Positions 33,460-46,800 of a stretch of 64,000 nt of DNA are shown in pieces (within the stretch, counting starts at the first letter, position 1; every line of letters starts with the position of its first letter). This DNA is from Dichotomocladium elegans (taxonomy: Eukaryota > Mucoromycota > Mucoromycetes > Mucorales > Lichtheimiaceae): positions 310,001 through 374,000 of the forward strand of contig JAIXMN010000018.1 in NCBI GenBank assembly GCA_025716815.1. Reading direction: 5' to 3'. Under the pieces are notes generated by a model. It was not told the origin of the DNA and did no database searches. It saw only the letters and a list, made by a program, of their open reading frames with translations. The translations under genes were made by a program, and so were the position numbers.

Positions 33460-35482
33460 ATGGAACCAGGAAACATCAAGAAAGATTCGCGTGGGGCCTT
33501 CCTCCCGCCCTACATGTTTTATTGTGTCATGGTGGCCGCGATTGGCGCCTTCTCCAATGGTTGGGTGATCGGATCACCCAACGTGCCGGGAGCTATCACG
33601 CACGAATGTTCGACAGGCAGTGCGCGCAATGTGAATCCACGTCTTCCAGATTGTTTGCCAATGGGTACCACGTTATGGTATGGCATAGAGTCTGAATACA
33701 CATAAAACCTCCCAACTGACCCAATGTCCCCTCCCTCCCCCCTCCCACCAAAATATAAGGGGTTTTGCGGTGTCTTCGTTCTGTGTGGGTGGTTTAGTGG
33801 CCGGTCTTTCAGGTGGTTATATTCAAACAAAACTAGGCCGCAAAAAGTCGATCCTCGTCAATACCATCCCGTGGATCATTGGTGCCATTCTTCAAGGCGC
33901 GGCTGTGGACCAGGCGATGTTCATTGTCGGGCGTTTGATCTGTGGTCTATCATGCGGTCTCGGCTCAGTATGTATACCGACCTACATTGGCGAGATATCC
34001 ACGATCAAGTCTCGGGGTGCCATGGGAACGTGTTACCAGTATGTTTTATTAGCCTAACCGGGCGGGCAGTGGTGATGGTGGTAGTGGTGAAAAGTGTCAG
34101 ACTAAAATGGCGTTCTCGGTTAAAAAAGGTTCTTCATCGTCATTGGTATCTTGCTTGCTTCCGTGATTGGTTTGCCGACAGCCACCGTTCCGCTCTGGCG
34201 CCTCAACTTTGCGTTGGTGGGCATCCCTGCAGCCTTCCAGTTGTTCATGGCGACGACGATCGTCGACTCACCCCGATGGCTGGTGTCGGTTGGCCGAATG
34301 GATGAGGCGCGCTTTGCGCTCCAGAAACTTCGCGGCGAGGACACATCCATCGAAGCCGAGTTTTACGAGATTGTGTCGGCCCAACGGGGGCCTGAGGTGG
34401 CGGCCGAGTCTGTCCATGATCCGCAGGTGCTCTCGATGATGGCGTCTGAGCAACAACAACAGCAACAACAACAACAACAGCAGCAGAAATTGCATGCATC
34501 TGAAGATTCCTCTGTCATACACCCGAGCGTGTCCGGCGAGAGCACGTCCGCAGACAATGCGCTCGAACGGGACGTCAGTGCGGAGCATGGACACGCATCG
34601 GGGCAGAATACGCATGCGGCCTTGTCGCTCATTGGCATCTTCCGAGACCCGTTGATTCGGTTCATCACGCTCGTTATCCTGTCGATGCACTTCACACAGC
34701 AATGGATCGGTATGAATGCCGTCATCTTTTACTCGACCACCATCTTCTCCGAGGCATTCGACCCGGACATGTCGAAATACATGGCCATCGCAACCACAGG
34801 CGTCAATTTTGTCGCGACCATCCTCTCGGTCTTCCTGATGGATCGGATGGGTCGACGTGCTCTTTTCCTCCTCGCCCTTGCCGGGTGTGTCATCTTCTCG
34901 GCCCTGCTCGTGATTGGCTACCGGTTCCATATCCCGGCGCTGTTGGTAGTCTCGGTCTTCCTTTACGTTGCCTCTTTTGCGATTGGGATAGGTCCTATCC
35001 CATGGGTATGTAGAAAAAAAAAAGTCATCCCGGGACACCCCCTCCCCTCCCCATCGTCCTTGGAAAAACAAAGTCTGTCTGCTCTGAGCTCAAACTAAAC
35101 TCTCTGAGATTAGATGATCACTTCCGAACTCTGCCCGACCTATGCCAGTTCAGCAGTCAGCGCCGCGGCCACCTGCATGAACTGGTCAATGAATTTCGTC
35201 ATTGGTCTTGTGTTTCCCGACATTTTCGCAGCCATCGGTGGCTATTCGTTCTGCATCTTCATCGGCGTCGGTCTTGTCGCCATCTTCATCACCGCCACCA
35301 TGTTGCCCGAGACAAAGAACCGGTCCATCGAAAATATCGTCAGCCATCTCCATACCTGGTCGTCCAAGAAAATCATGCCGTACACCAACGAAAAGCACCC
35401 AGAAACCGCCCGAACAACCTCGGACATGGCCCTCGAACCACAGCAACGGCAGCAACTAGAGCAACAGCAACAGTTAATCTGA
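33460..35482 (+). CDS. MFS sugar transporter
   Basis: Four exons: 33460-33677, 33760-34038, 34129-35005 and 35114-35482, about 580 residues with about twelve membrane helices. Sugar-porter signatures are present: GRKKS after helix 2, GRLICGLSCGLGSVCIPTYIGE, the DSPRWL block before the central loop, DRMGRRALF and the C-terminal PETKNRSIE. The motif set suits the GLUT/hexose transporter branch. The central cytosolic loop is enlarged and carries about 13 glutamines (about 34451-34486), and the C-terminus is also Gln-rich. Substrate is not determinable. Converges with CDC37. Confidence 0.92.
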
Positions 35483-35632
35483 TCTCTTTAGAAAGGAGGG
35501 TAGAAAGAAATTGGGAGGGGCGGGAATGGCGATTTCCCTTCAAAAGTAGTAAAAAAAAAAAAATTCTTTATTATTACGCTCAAGAACATCATCAGCCCGT
35601 CGTCACTTGATAAGAGATTTATTCTGTATTAT

Positions 35633-37251
35633 TTACTCTTGTGAATCCTCTTGCTTTGGCGCCGTCTCGTCAATCACCTGTTCGCCCACGTCCAGGAAGC
35701 CATATTGCGAGCAGACCTGCACCAGCGTCTCTGCATCCTCCACAGACGTCCTCGCCAGGACCTTGTTGATCTCATCGAGATTTCGGGTCCGGAGAGCATC
35801 CTGGAAATCCTGAGGCATTGCGCAGAAGACCTTGTACGCCTCCTCCTCGGCCTCTTTGTCGGGAATGTGGATCGTCAGGGGCGATCCATCCTGCGCTGCC
35901 TGGAGCTGAATCGTCTCGACTTCGCGTTGCTCCGCTGCGATCTCGGCACACCGGGTCCGGATGCGTGTGTAGGTTTTGTCGATATCGTCAAAGAATAGCT
36001 TGCGCGCTTGTTGGTTGGGTCCATTCATTCTTATAAGCGTTTGTTACGCATGTGTATGTGTTTTTGTGTGCTTTGGATTTAGGAAGGCAGTTCGATGTAC
36101 AGCATACGAAAACGCACGTCTTACGCGCGTATCTTTCGGGAGTAGGGGAGCGACAATGTTCTCTTCTTTTCCCAACCTTACCTCATGAAAAACACGTTCA
36201 CGCCGTCTCGGCCGAGTTGGCCGCAGTACTGCAGCGTCAGAGCCTGGACAACGCAATTATGCGCATAGTCTTCTTCACCCCGCAGCTGCGCCGTGAACGC
36301 CTCGGCCAAGATCTGATCTGATATCTTCTCATTGATAATCTCTGGGTGCCGCACCAGATGCTTAAAGCTCGGCTCAAAGCCTTTCAGCTTCGAGAACGCT
36401 TCGGCTTCCTTGGACAATTCAATATCCTGATCGTCCTCGTCCTCCTCGTCCTGTACTGCTGCTCCCGTAGAGGCCTTATCGCCGTCGATGGACTAGATGG
36501 AACCCCCCTTCTTTTTAAATCCCCCATCCTCCTCATCCTCACATAAACGACTTACTAGGCTCTTCATTTGCACATTCGGGTTCAAAGTCTCAATGACCTT
36601 TTCTTTCCGGGTACCTTTTGATGGCGGTGTCGTTGGCTTCTTTGGTTTATTCAAAATCTAGGCGATTGTTTGTGCTCAGCCAGCATGTCAAAACATTCAC
36701 GCAGAGACGGGGCAATCACTCACTGTTCGATTGGCAGTCTCGTGGAACATGTTTTCCGATGTCAGCTTCTTACTGTCTTCCTTCTTCAGCCGCTCGAGTT
36801 CTTCCTCCGACCGCTTCAGCACACTCAGCGCAGACGCCAGCAGCGTCGCAATCTCCTTGTTGATGGTATCCGAAAGGTCCTTTCTGCCCTTTTCCTCGAT
36901 AGCAGCAAGCGCCTCGCCTAGCAGCAGAGGTTTGACATTCGGCTTCGGCGACGGCGCAACCGCGACAATGTGCTTGTTTTCGGCCGTCGCACGCTCAAGG
37001 AGCTTCTCCACCGCCTTGAGCGCATCCGCCGGCGCCATGGTAACCAACGGCTTCAGTTGATGGATAATCCACTCTTCCATGGGAATAAACTCCTGCAGCT
37101 GCGCGATCTGCGCTTTGCGCTCCGCACGTTCGCGATGGATGGCCTCCTGCTTCCACTTGATCATTGACCGCTTGTCCACATTCGGATGTACCTCAATGTC
37201 AGAGTCATCCGACAGCTCGAGCTTGTCCCACTTGCTGTAGTCTACAGGCAT
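35633..37251 (-). CDS. cdc37: CDC37, Hsp90 co-chaperone for kinases
   Basis: Four exons: 37251-36724, 36657-36556, 36492-36182 and 36029-35633, about 445 residues. The N-terminus MPVDYSKWDKLELSDDSD holds the conserved Ser phosphorylated by CK2 in the family. The middle has the Hsp90-binding region with FEPSFKHLVRHPEIINEKI and AHNCVVQALTLQYC. The C-terminus is the helical domain with VFCAMPQDFQDAL. An acidic run (DEEDEDDQD) marks the linker. Known role: loads protein kinases on Hsp90. Confidence 0.93.
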
Positions 37252-37600
37252 TCCTTAGGTTTGTGAAGATATATAACAAAAATAGAGGAAAAAGAGGAAG
37301 TAAAAGGGGTAAAAGAAACGAAAAGAAAAAAGAACCGAGTGGAAAAAGTCAGAGCTCAGCATTAATTCGGGGGGGGGGGTGTTGGACGGTAGCAATCGAA
37401 GCGTGTCAGCGCACGTATTCCCCCCTCTCTAAACCCCGCCTTCATTCTCACAGGCTCGGTCGTAGAAGCAAGTGAGATACATGGAATGTATTTATTGCTG
37501 TACATGAAAAGGAAACAGACAGAGAGGTTAGTAGTGAGAGTGAGTGACACTGGAGAAGGGGTGCGGGACGGGGAAAGAAACCAGAAGAGGAGGTGGTTGT

Positions 37601-38874
37601 CTATGAGTACCACCGTGACTGAGGTGGAGGAGGCGGTGGGTAATCAGGATAACCAAGCTGCTGCTCTGGTGCCACCAGCTGATCCGAGTATAGTTTGCCA
37701 GTGCTCGTCCTGTCTCTTCGATCAGTATCCCTTTCCTTTTTCATCTGCCTCGTGGGCCATCCACTACTACTTACGAAGGCTGTGCAGGCGGAAGCGTAGT
37801 GGTGGTATAGGCCGTTCGTGTAGGCGCAATGACCGATCTGAGCGTCTGTGTCGCAAAATTATGCAAGGGAGGTGGATGGTGTTGCGCTACAACAGGCTGG
37901 TGGTGCTGCACACGCGGGACATTGCGCAAGATGGCACGAATGACTCGTCCGTCCGCAATCTCGTTATCCAGTTTTTCAATACATTCCAGCGCAGCTTGCT
38001 TCGTCGAAAAATCCACTTCTGCCTCACCATACGACTGCCCAGACGGATCCGTAAGCACCTCGCAATGGAGCACCGTCCCGAATGCACTACAGGCAGCCTA
38101 CATGCACCCAGAGCGAGACAAAAAAGTTCAGTCATTTTCACTTCCTTCCATTGCGCTCTCAATTACCTTGACATCCTCCGTATTCGCTCCAGGATCGAGA
38201 TTACTAATGAGCACGCGTGCCGGACTTCCTTCGCCACGAATGGACAGGCCACCACTATGGCCCGAAAGTCCACGGATACTTAGACTAGGCTTTTGTGCGG
38301 ACGATGCAGGTGGCGATAGCGGCTTCGACGCGGTCATGTAGCTTTGCTTGTCTTGTCTTATTGACGGCTGCGGTGAAGGTTTTGTATTCTCCTCCGGTTC
38401 TGCTTGCTTGACAGACTTCGTAATGACTATTTGAGACGGATTGACCTCAGTCTTCTTGAACGAATTGCCCAACCGATGACTCAGCGCGCCCCCCATGCTT
38501 GATGCAACTGGTCTGCTAGTCTATAATACAAATGCAACGCGACGTTCCTAAGTTTCTTTCTATTCTTTCGTGCCCCACCAACGACATCCATCGTCCGCCT
38601 TTTCTCATTCAAAATGCTTACGGATCCGCCTCCTCTCACAGGACCGATGCGTTGCAGAATGGAAGGCGAGGGTCTGTGGGAACTGGCTCTATACGGGTGA
38701 GACACCGGCTTGCTGACACGCGACGGATTATACGATGAATTGAATCGTCTTGGCGTGTCCTGGCGTTCTGTGTGAAGAGGAACAGAGCGACGAGACAACG
38801 TTGGCGGATGACGCTGCTGATTGTACGGTTCCCTAGTATAGTTGGCCGTGGTATTTCTACCACCTGCTCTGTAA

Positions 38875-38908
<34 letters not shown>

Positions 38909-38954
38909 GTGAGCGCCTTTTTATGATGTCATCTAACGAGGAATCGAGATCCAT
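37601..38954 (-). CDS. RRM protein with N-terminal UAP56-binding motif (ALYREF/Yra1-like export adaptor)
   Basis: Four exons: 38954-38622, 38520-38167, 38097-37775 and 37709-37601, about 372 residues. It opens with MDLDSSLDDIIKRRS, a UAP56-binding motif. A ten-serine run coded by a trinucleotide repeat and an Arg-rich region follow. The RRM spans about 219-290, with RVLISNLDP as RNP2, and the RNP1 region is weak (GEAEVDFSTKQ). The tail is rich in His, Pro and Tyr and lacks the second C-terminal UBM of Yra1/ALYREF. Likely role: couples mRNA to the TREX export machinery in the nucleus. The N-terminal motif gives the strongest support. Confidence 0.82.
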
Positions 38955-39152
38955 AGCAAAATGACAATTGTAATAGTAGAATGCGAAAAAGGGGGAGGTC
39001 GTTAGATATGGAAAAAGGAAAAAAGATTTATAGCATTTTCCGTTCAAACTCCCAAATTTGCAGAGGGAGGTAAAAAATTATACGAGAGTGAAAGCAATAC
39101 AAGTAATAAAAGGGGGGTGTATACATGTATGATAGGTTAGAGGGTACTATGT

Positions 39153-40553
39153 TCAGGGTGCGATCCAGTCTATGACAATTGGGCTTGCGCCGAGTGTAGG
39201 ATGAAGTACAATGTATTTGAAGAAATATTCCAGGTCGCGACGACGTTGCTCTACAAAGGCCGGTGTGAATTTGCCTATGGCAGTCAACGTAGACAGTATG
39301 AGTCGATGAGGGTTGCTCTGGCTCTAGATATATGACTTACCGACTACTTTTTTAGGTGGGAGTTTGGGTATGCTGCTCTTTAGACGAGGGTAACGTTTTA
39401 CAAGTTCTTCGCGGAGGTCGACAAATTCAGAGTACCGTTTTCGCACGGTAATCGGGGGACCCTATTGTTAAGTTTCATATTAAAGGGGGGGGCCGACTGG
39501 ACAGGTTTGTCATGCATCCCCAGAGCCAAAAAAGCAACAATACTCTACCTTATTGCTCATCACAGTGCAATTGTAGCAAATGTAGCTTCCATATCTAGAA
39601 CGAAACCAAGCATTGAGTTATTGCTACGGATGGTTTCTTTCTCTGTTTATCGTTACCCATGGCCTATGCGCAACGGCTGGTTGACGATCGCGTCACATGC
39701 AAAGAGCTCTCTCCGACGATGGTCTACCTCATTGAAGAAATTAATATTGGCGGGCGCGCTGGGAAGCGGGGTCGAGCGAGTCGAGTGAAGGTTCTTGAAC
39801 AACGGCAGCATTCGCAATCGTCGCGTGGTCGATTCAGGTTGCACAGGTGGCCAATCCTCGACCTAAAGGGATATTAGGGCATCGAAAAACACAAAGAACA
39901 CGACGATGGACTTCACACTTGCCGAAATAGACCGGCGACCGAAGGTGCGCTCATCACTGTGTTCCTCCTCGGGTATGCTGGTATTGATAATGCCCGAGGA
40001 AACCGACGATGCACTCGACCCGGGTTTGTCGGGTATTAAGGGAGGCGACGACAGGGTCGATGAGGACGATGTAGTACTCGTGGTAGTGATCAAGATGGGA
40101 GTCGAATGGGTTGTTGCTGTTGTGCCAAGCATACGATTCAGGTGATGATTGTGGTTGTGATCCAAATGGCCTGAGCAGAAGGGGTCAATTCTTTCTATTC
40201 TTAGCAATGCGAGTGTGACACAGCAAAGAGGACCGCTCTTCCCCTCCCCACTTACTAGACGAAGGATTCGTTAAGCTCAAAGCATGCTGCAATTGTACCC
40301 GGACCTGCTCCATCACAGCGTTGGTGTTCTCAACCCAAGCAGGGTCATTCTCAATCGTCTCATTTTCATCGAGCGAATCTTGGAGCTGAACAAGACGCTT
40401 GATGGCGAGATGCAAGTCGTCTATTGCCTGATGCAGCTTGGAGCTGTCGAAGGTGGGCTTCTGAGGATTTAGCTGTTTCTCGTGCTGCTGCAGAGCGACC
40501 CAACCTTCTTGACATTGCTCGAGTAGGTCATTTATGCGTTGCGGATAGTTCAT
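39153..40553 (-). CDS. PX-domain protein (YPT35-like sorting-nexin type)
   Basis: Six exons: 40553-40256, 40170-39917, 39862-39657, 39594-39549, 39461-39341 and 39274-39153, about 348 residues. The first hundred residues look like a helical bundle (INDLLEQCQEGWVALQQHEK). A Thr/Ser-rich linker follows. The C-terminal third is a PX domain with ITVRKRYSEFVDLREEL, PKLPPKKVVGKFTPAFVEQRRRDLEYF and LHPTLGASPIV. The Arg-Arg-Tyr-Ser-type and Pro-rich blocks that bind PI3P are present. Likely acts on endosomes or vacuole contact sites. The exact orthologue is uncertain. Confidence 0.82.
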
Positions 40554-41683
40554 AGCGAGAATGTTTTGCGGGGGAAGAGGGAGTGGGAAGACGGGAATAG
40601 AAAGAGGAGAGAATTCTTTTTATATGAGGTGTTTCTCGCATTGGCAAGGAAACTCCGAGAAGCGAGCACGCGATAGGGCCGTAGCCAGATGAAGAAGCTA
40701 CATAAACGTGAGAAGCCTTGCACCCCGCAAAATGTCCATGATGGAAGGGGAATGTTCTTGTGCAAGCTCATAAAAACGAACGAACGCTTATTGGATGGAT
40801 TAATGGGTTTAATGTTTCTGCTTGCCTTGTCTAGACCTTGTCATTCCACTCCGGGCTGGGATACACAAAGATGAACATCCGCCCTTTTTATTGTTCGAAT
40901 ATGTAGAGATGCAGAGACAATGACAGAAAGGGATTGTTCTCCACGCTAGACCGACGAAGGGTGAATGATCCTCATTCTTCGCAACTAACTGACAAAAGCA
41001 TCCATCTCAACAAGGACATACCGATGGCTGGAAAAAGTATCGCGTGCATCAGTGCACTTGTAGACCGTATACACACGGCCCACCCCACCTAAAAGATAAG
41101 ATCCCTTTGAACACATTCTCTAGGCCATCCACAGTCATCCACCGCGTGTTAAGTACTTCACTCGACGTAATAATATCCGATTGGCTGCATTAAAAGGGTA
41201 CAATTCCCCTCACCCCCTTTTTTTATATATTGCTTGAAGGGAAAGCCGAGTGAACGAGACGATATTCATTCAGACACGAGCTAGAAGGCTGATACGATAT
41301 GCTTTCTGTGCATGAGTAAAAATAATATGGATACATCATTTTGCTTCGCACGGTAGTGCATCGCATCTTCTGCCGCTTGCAGACCTTGGCGACCGAGACC
41401 AATGGCCTCGCGGAAAACCTATGCGTGGTGAGTAAAATCACGTGACCTCTGTTTGAAAATTTACTCGAACCTGCTACTCAAGCCATACAGGGTTCTCCAG
41501 AACCGAAAAGGGACGATAACTATAATAAGGAAGAGGAATGGAATTGATCGAGAGGGAAGCGGTGGTATAAACGAATGCATATTTGAAAGCATGGGCTATT
41601 TATTGAGGCATGATCAGAGTAGCAATATTGTCTTTTGTGTGTGTATGACAGCCATGCGACTAATTTAAAGAAAGCTGAGAAGC
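40554..41683. other. Intergenic; one orphan coding-like exon
   Basis: About 1.1 kb between the PX gene and histone H4. On the minus strand, 41419-41284 after an AG acceptor reads VFREAIGLGRQGLQAAEDAM and onward for about 45 codons to a stop. It looks codon-like, but I can find no upstream exon with an ATG. A CACGTGAC box lies at 41438-41445. The rest shows nothing. Confidence 0.4.
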
Positions 41684-42189
<506 letters not shown>

Positions 42190-42415
42190 TGCTTGTTTGA
42201 GTTAAGTCAAAGAGAAAAAAGAAAAAAAGGAGGGGGGGCCAGATAAATCCAACCTGCGGCTTACTTTGACGAAAAAAAAAAGCAAGTCGCGTGAATGCTG
42301 TATCTCGCGCGCAAGCACACGCGCCTTTACCACCTCCGCACGCCTCCCCCCTATCAAAAACGCGTGCGACTTCCTCCCCCTTTTTTTTCTTCTTCTTCTT
42401 CTTCTATTCCACACA
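42190..42415. promoter_or_regulatory. Shared H4/H3 bidirectional promoter
   Basis: 226 nt separate the first base of the H4 coding sequence and the H3 ATG. This divergent core-histone arrangement normally gives joint S-phase control. A pyrimidine-rich tract with CTT repeats lies just before the H3 start. I cannot name individual factor sites. Confidence 0.7.
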
Positions 42416-43006
42416 ATGGCCCGTACAAAGCAAACCGCCCGCAAATCTACCGGTGGCAAAGCCCCTCGCAAGCAGCTCGCCACGAAGGCTGCTCGCAAGT
42501 CCGCCCCTTCGACTGGTGGTGTCAAGAAGCCCCATCGTTACAGACCCGGCACTGTCGCCCTTCGTGAGATTCGCCGCTACCAGAAATCCACAGAATTGTT
42601 GATTCGCAAGCTGCCCTTCCAGCGTCTTGTTCGCGAAATCGCACAGGACTTTAAGACGGACTTGCGTTTCCAATCCTCTGCTATTGGTGCTCTTCAGGAA
42701 GCTTCCGAGGCGTATCTTGTTTCGCTCTTTGAAGGTAAAGGCTTGTCATCCCCCTTTCTCTTCAAAGAATGCACACCCGCTCTAAAACGGTCTCCTCTCC
42801 CTCCTTTTCTAGATACCAATCTCGCTGCCATCCACGCCAAGCGCGTCACTATCCAGCCCAAGGTAAAACAAAACAGCAACTTGTGCTGCCCATGAACGCT
42901 TGACGTGTAGCTCTTTTTTCTTCTTTATTTACTGAATACCTTGCGCTCGTTACTTTTGTATTAGGATATTCAATTGGCCCGTCGTCTGCGTGGTGAGCGC
43001 TCTTAA
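42416..43006 (+). CDS. Histone H3
   Basis: Three exons: 42416-42734, 42813-42862 and 42965-43006, giving 136 residues including Met. The tail [20 protein letters not shown] and the core ([32 protein letters not shown]) are essentially canonical. The variant positions [12 protein letters not shown] and SAPSTGG match the fungal replication-type H3. All three exons keep frame. Confidence 0.98.
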
Positions 43007-43877
43007 GCACCCTGCGTCTCTACTTCGTTTCAAAATGATCTTATCTAGTCTATTTGAATACATCAGCTGCCTTCTATAAAAGAAACAATATCACCAGCTA
43101 TGTTACCACATCACATAATACTCTGACCCCTTACCACCTCCGCTCAGTTGAACTGAATGGAGTAAATATTGCTGGTTCTTTTTCAGAGAATGGGGAGTCT
43201 GGCGGTGGAACCGTTTATTTTAGTCAACAGAAAACGTTAACCCATCCCCTTTATACTTGGATTGCTAACTTGGCTCACACCAAGTGTGTCAAGATGTGGG
43301 CATGGTGATAACCATGGTGGAGGATTGATGGTGCGCCAGGAGCAAGAATAATGGCGGGCACGAAAGCGGCGAAAGGTGGGGGCATCGGCAAATTACACCA
43401 TATGAGCGCGGAGACAAGGAAGACGACAGCAAAAAAAACGAAGGGCAGGCCCTGCCCGATGGGCCACCAAACCGGATCATGCGATATCCGTTTCGACCTC
43501 TCTTCCACGGCTCATCAAGTACGGATACGATGGTCAATCTATAAAGGACCGAAGGTGATCTTGCGACTCCCAGAACTGCTAGGACACGACTTCAATTTGG
43601 AAAGCGGTGTATACCATTATTAAAAAAAAAAAGAAAAAAATTCTGATTTGGGGTTTTTTGATATATAAAGAGAAGAAGAAAAAAAAGAAGAAGAAAAAGA
43701 AAAAAGACAATCGGGAATGGTGTTTTCTTTGGGGAAGGGAAGGTCTATGAAGAAACAGAATGAGGTACAAAAAAAAAGAAGAGAAATATGTGTTTTTTAA
43801 GCGAGCGGTTTTCTTGTGTGTTGAGTGAACGGAGTATATATAATATATATATAGTAGGAATAGGTGACGATAGCGCT
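43007..43877. other. Intergenic with repeat copies and A-rich tracts
   Basis: Lies between the 3' ends of H3 and the LARP1 gene. It holds the repeat at 43336-43605, A/G-rich low complexity at 43621-43705, and a TATATA run at about 43836-43852. A 90-codon plus-strand ORF covers the repeat but has no recognisable domain. Confidence 0.5.
43336..43605. repeat. Dispersed repeat, copy C
   Basis: Two parts recur elsewhere in the window. The stretch at about 43495-43545 (CTCATCAAG, GGTCAATCT) matches 48305-48357. The stretch at 43561-43602 (AGAACTGCTAGGACACGACT core) is nearly identical to 1583-1625 in the transposon flank. The sequence around 43363 (ATGGCGGGC) may also be a diverged match to copy A at 20130. 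Full extent not clear. Confidence 0.5.
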
Positions 43878-46800
43878 TTAGTTGGCCGTCGCGGAGGGGC
43901 CGCTGACACTGCCTCGTTGTTTCTACAAAGAAACATCAGTTTTCCTGCCATAGTAGCATATATCTGTATGTATACTTACGCCGTGCTGGGGGACCTTGTA
44001 GGTCTCCTCACCTTCCTTGCCTGGCGATTCCGCTTTTCTAAAGTCTGCAATCGATTTGTACTGCGCAAGTAGGCCATTCAAACGCTCATTCACCTTGAGT
44101 TCGCGCTTTGTCTTGTCCTTGCGATAGTACAGGTATGCCCAGAATTTCTCCAGACCATAGAGGTGTCCATTATCATAATCGTTAAGAGTCAGTTCCTGGA
44201 AATCCGCGAACACTTCTTTACGGTAGCGCTTCTCAAGACCGTACGAGTAGAACCGGAACAGACACTCGAGGCCGTACCGGTAGTTCTGGTTGGCATCCTC
44301 AACAGCAAGCTTCTTGAACTCGTTGTACATGCGCTTGTTGTAGTGGTCACGCAAGAAATGAGACCAGAATCTGAATAGCGTATTCATCTCCTGGGACTGG
44401 CCCACACCCAGTCGCTTGCGTTCTCGGAGCGCCTTTGCATGGTACTTGTAGTACTTCTGCTGGATAAAACCATTTTCCCGCAAGAGTTCGTGGCTGGGAT
44501 GCTCAAAGTGTGGGAACGAGTGAGCCATGTCAAGCGACGTTGAAAGCTCGTGCAAGGCAGGCGACTTGCCGTAGCTCGTGGACAAGATGTCGTTCGGGTT
44601 GTAGTGGTAAGCTTCTTCACTCAGAACCCAGCCAACGTGGCCATCTTCGTGGATCTTCTTGGTTCCACGAGGAGTGGAGCCATAGAACGCACTGCTAGGA
44701 AGCGACTCGGGGCGGACGGGGTAAAAGCGAGGAGCCTTCTTGTTCGCTTTAATTCTAAGAAAAACCGCGTGTTACTTTCAGACCTCACGCATCCCATCCG
44801 CTCATGCAACTTACGGTGTCGCCTTGCTGGACTTCGCAGCAGAACCTATCTGCTGCTCATGGTGCTGCTTAGCACTAGCACTCAGCTGAGCAAAATGCTC
44901 AGAGTCAATCGTGCCGACCTTTTGGTTGCCGAATGTGATGTCCTTGGATCCTAAACCTGATTCATATTCATACAGGCCCTCATTGATCATCTCCAGAATT
45001 TCATCATTCATCTTTGCGCGATCATAGGAGGTGTGCGTTCTGTCACGCTTGCGCTGAGTAACAATCATGATACGAGCAATTGTCTCCTCATCGATCTCGT
45101 GATCGTCGTCATCGTCGAATTCGGAATCGTCATCGGACAAGTAGTACTTTTGAACAGTGTTTGGGCGAGCACCATCAACCCAATCGTCCTCAAATTCGAA
45201 AAGATCGTCTTCTTCCTCTTTAGCCTGTCGCTGCTGATGTTGCTGAGAAGGCGGCTGAGACTTGCGGCGTTCAGAGTGAACCGAATGTTTGATGGTAGCT
45301 GCGCCGGACGGGCGAGCAAGGGATGCAAGAGTAGGGTGCGATTGATCTTTGGATGCCGCAGGGGGCAAGTGCTGCTTAACAGCCTCGGCAGCGGTCTTCT
45401 GGGCAGGAAGAACCCAAATTTCCCAACCTTCCCGTTTACGAACCTTATCGCCCTTGACCTCGAGCAACTTGCTTTCATTCAAAGCCTCGTGGATCAGGTT
45501 ATAATCATTAGCAAGTGCTTTGACACGATTAAAGTCGGCAATGAGTTTAATGTTGACATAGCCCTCTGCGTCCATCTAAGATTAATTCGATAGGGTCTGA
45601 GATAAGCACATGGAATTGTATACAAACGTAGAGCATATCCTGCATATACCTGGCTACGCAAGAACATGTCCTTGCAGAGGTTGTCAATACTGAAGTAATA
45701 TTCACTACAAAGACCAGTTAATGCCCGTCAAGCCATTCCAATCCCACGGTCATTTGACCTACATTTGCTGAAGAATATAGAACTTCAGGGTCTCCGCGTC
45801 AACATTGATGTAGTACGGCTTTGACCGGTTGGTATTAGGGTAATCGAAGCGACGTGCTGAATGGAATCCACCACGACCGCCACGACCGCGACCACCACGA
45901 CCTCGGAAGCCGCCACGAGTGTGATGTGTAGGTGCAGCAGTTGAAGGCTCAGCCGGAGTATTTTGTGCTTCTGCCTTCTTAGTCTCAGTGCTGTTTGCGC
46001 TTGTCGCTGAAGCTGTTGCGGTCGGTTCGACCGCAGCAGGGGCGGGGACTGAGCTGGTTGTCTGTGTTGTTGATTGGTCGGCGGTTGTAGAAGCAACTGG
46101 TACCGCAGCAGACGATTCTGCAGCGCCAGAGACAGCGGGTGCGGCAGCATTCGTATTAATGCTGTTAGTCTCCGTCTTCTCAGTCGACTGGCGGGGCGGG
46201 TGTGAAACGCGATGTGTCTTTCTAGCATGTCCGCGACCTCGAGTACTGCGTGGCCGACCGTTAGGGGTGGGTGTCGAATGTGTGATCGTGGGAGTATACG
46301 GCTTTCCTCTGCCCTTTGCTGAAAATGAAAAGGGATCGAGATGAATAAAGATAGCCAGCAATAAGCGGCAATCTAGGTCTCGCGTTTACCTTTTGGTGCA
46401 ACAAATCGAGGCTGTTCCTCCTCGGTCTCTTTCTTGACCTTGTCCAAAGCCTCCTTGGGAGCAGGCCATGAAGTCGCAGCAAGAGAGGCGGGAACACCTA
46501 GATAATAATATCAGAATGCAAAACGACGGCGCGAGCATAACCGAACATAAACTGCGTTTGCCATTATATATGTACCATCGTCTTGAGCGTTCACAGCAGC
46601 CTTGTCGTCGGCAGCCGTCGTAGGACCAGCAGCTGAACTAGCAGCCGTAGCTGCGGAGGTTCCATTCTGCTTGGCAGCTGATTTGCGGGCATGCCAGACA
46701 TTCACAACGGGAGCCGGGGCAGCGACAGTCTGCTTCTCCGAAGATTCCGACTGCTCCTGCTTGCTGTCATTTGTATTCTCATTATGCTCTTTTATCGGGC

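Noticed and set aside
34268..35071. 267-codon minus-strand ORF
   Set aside because: Antisense shadow of the sugar transporter; the plus-strand frame has all family motifs.
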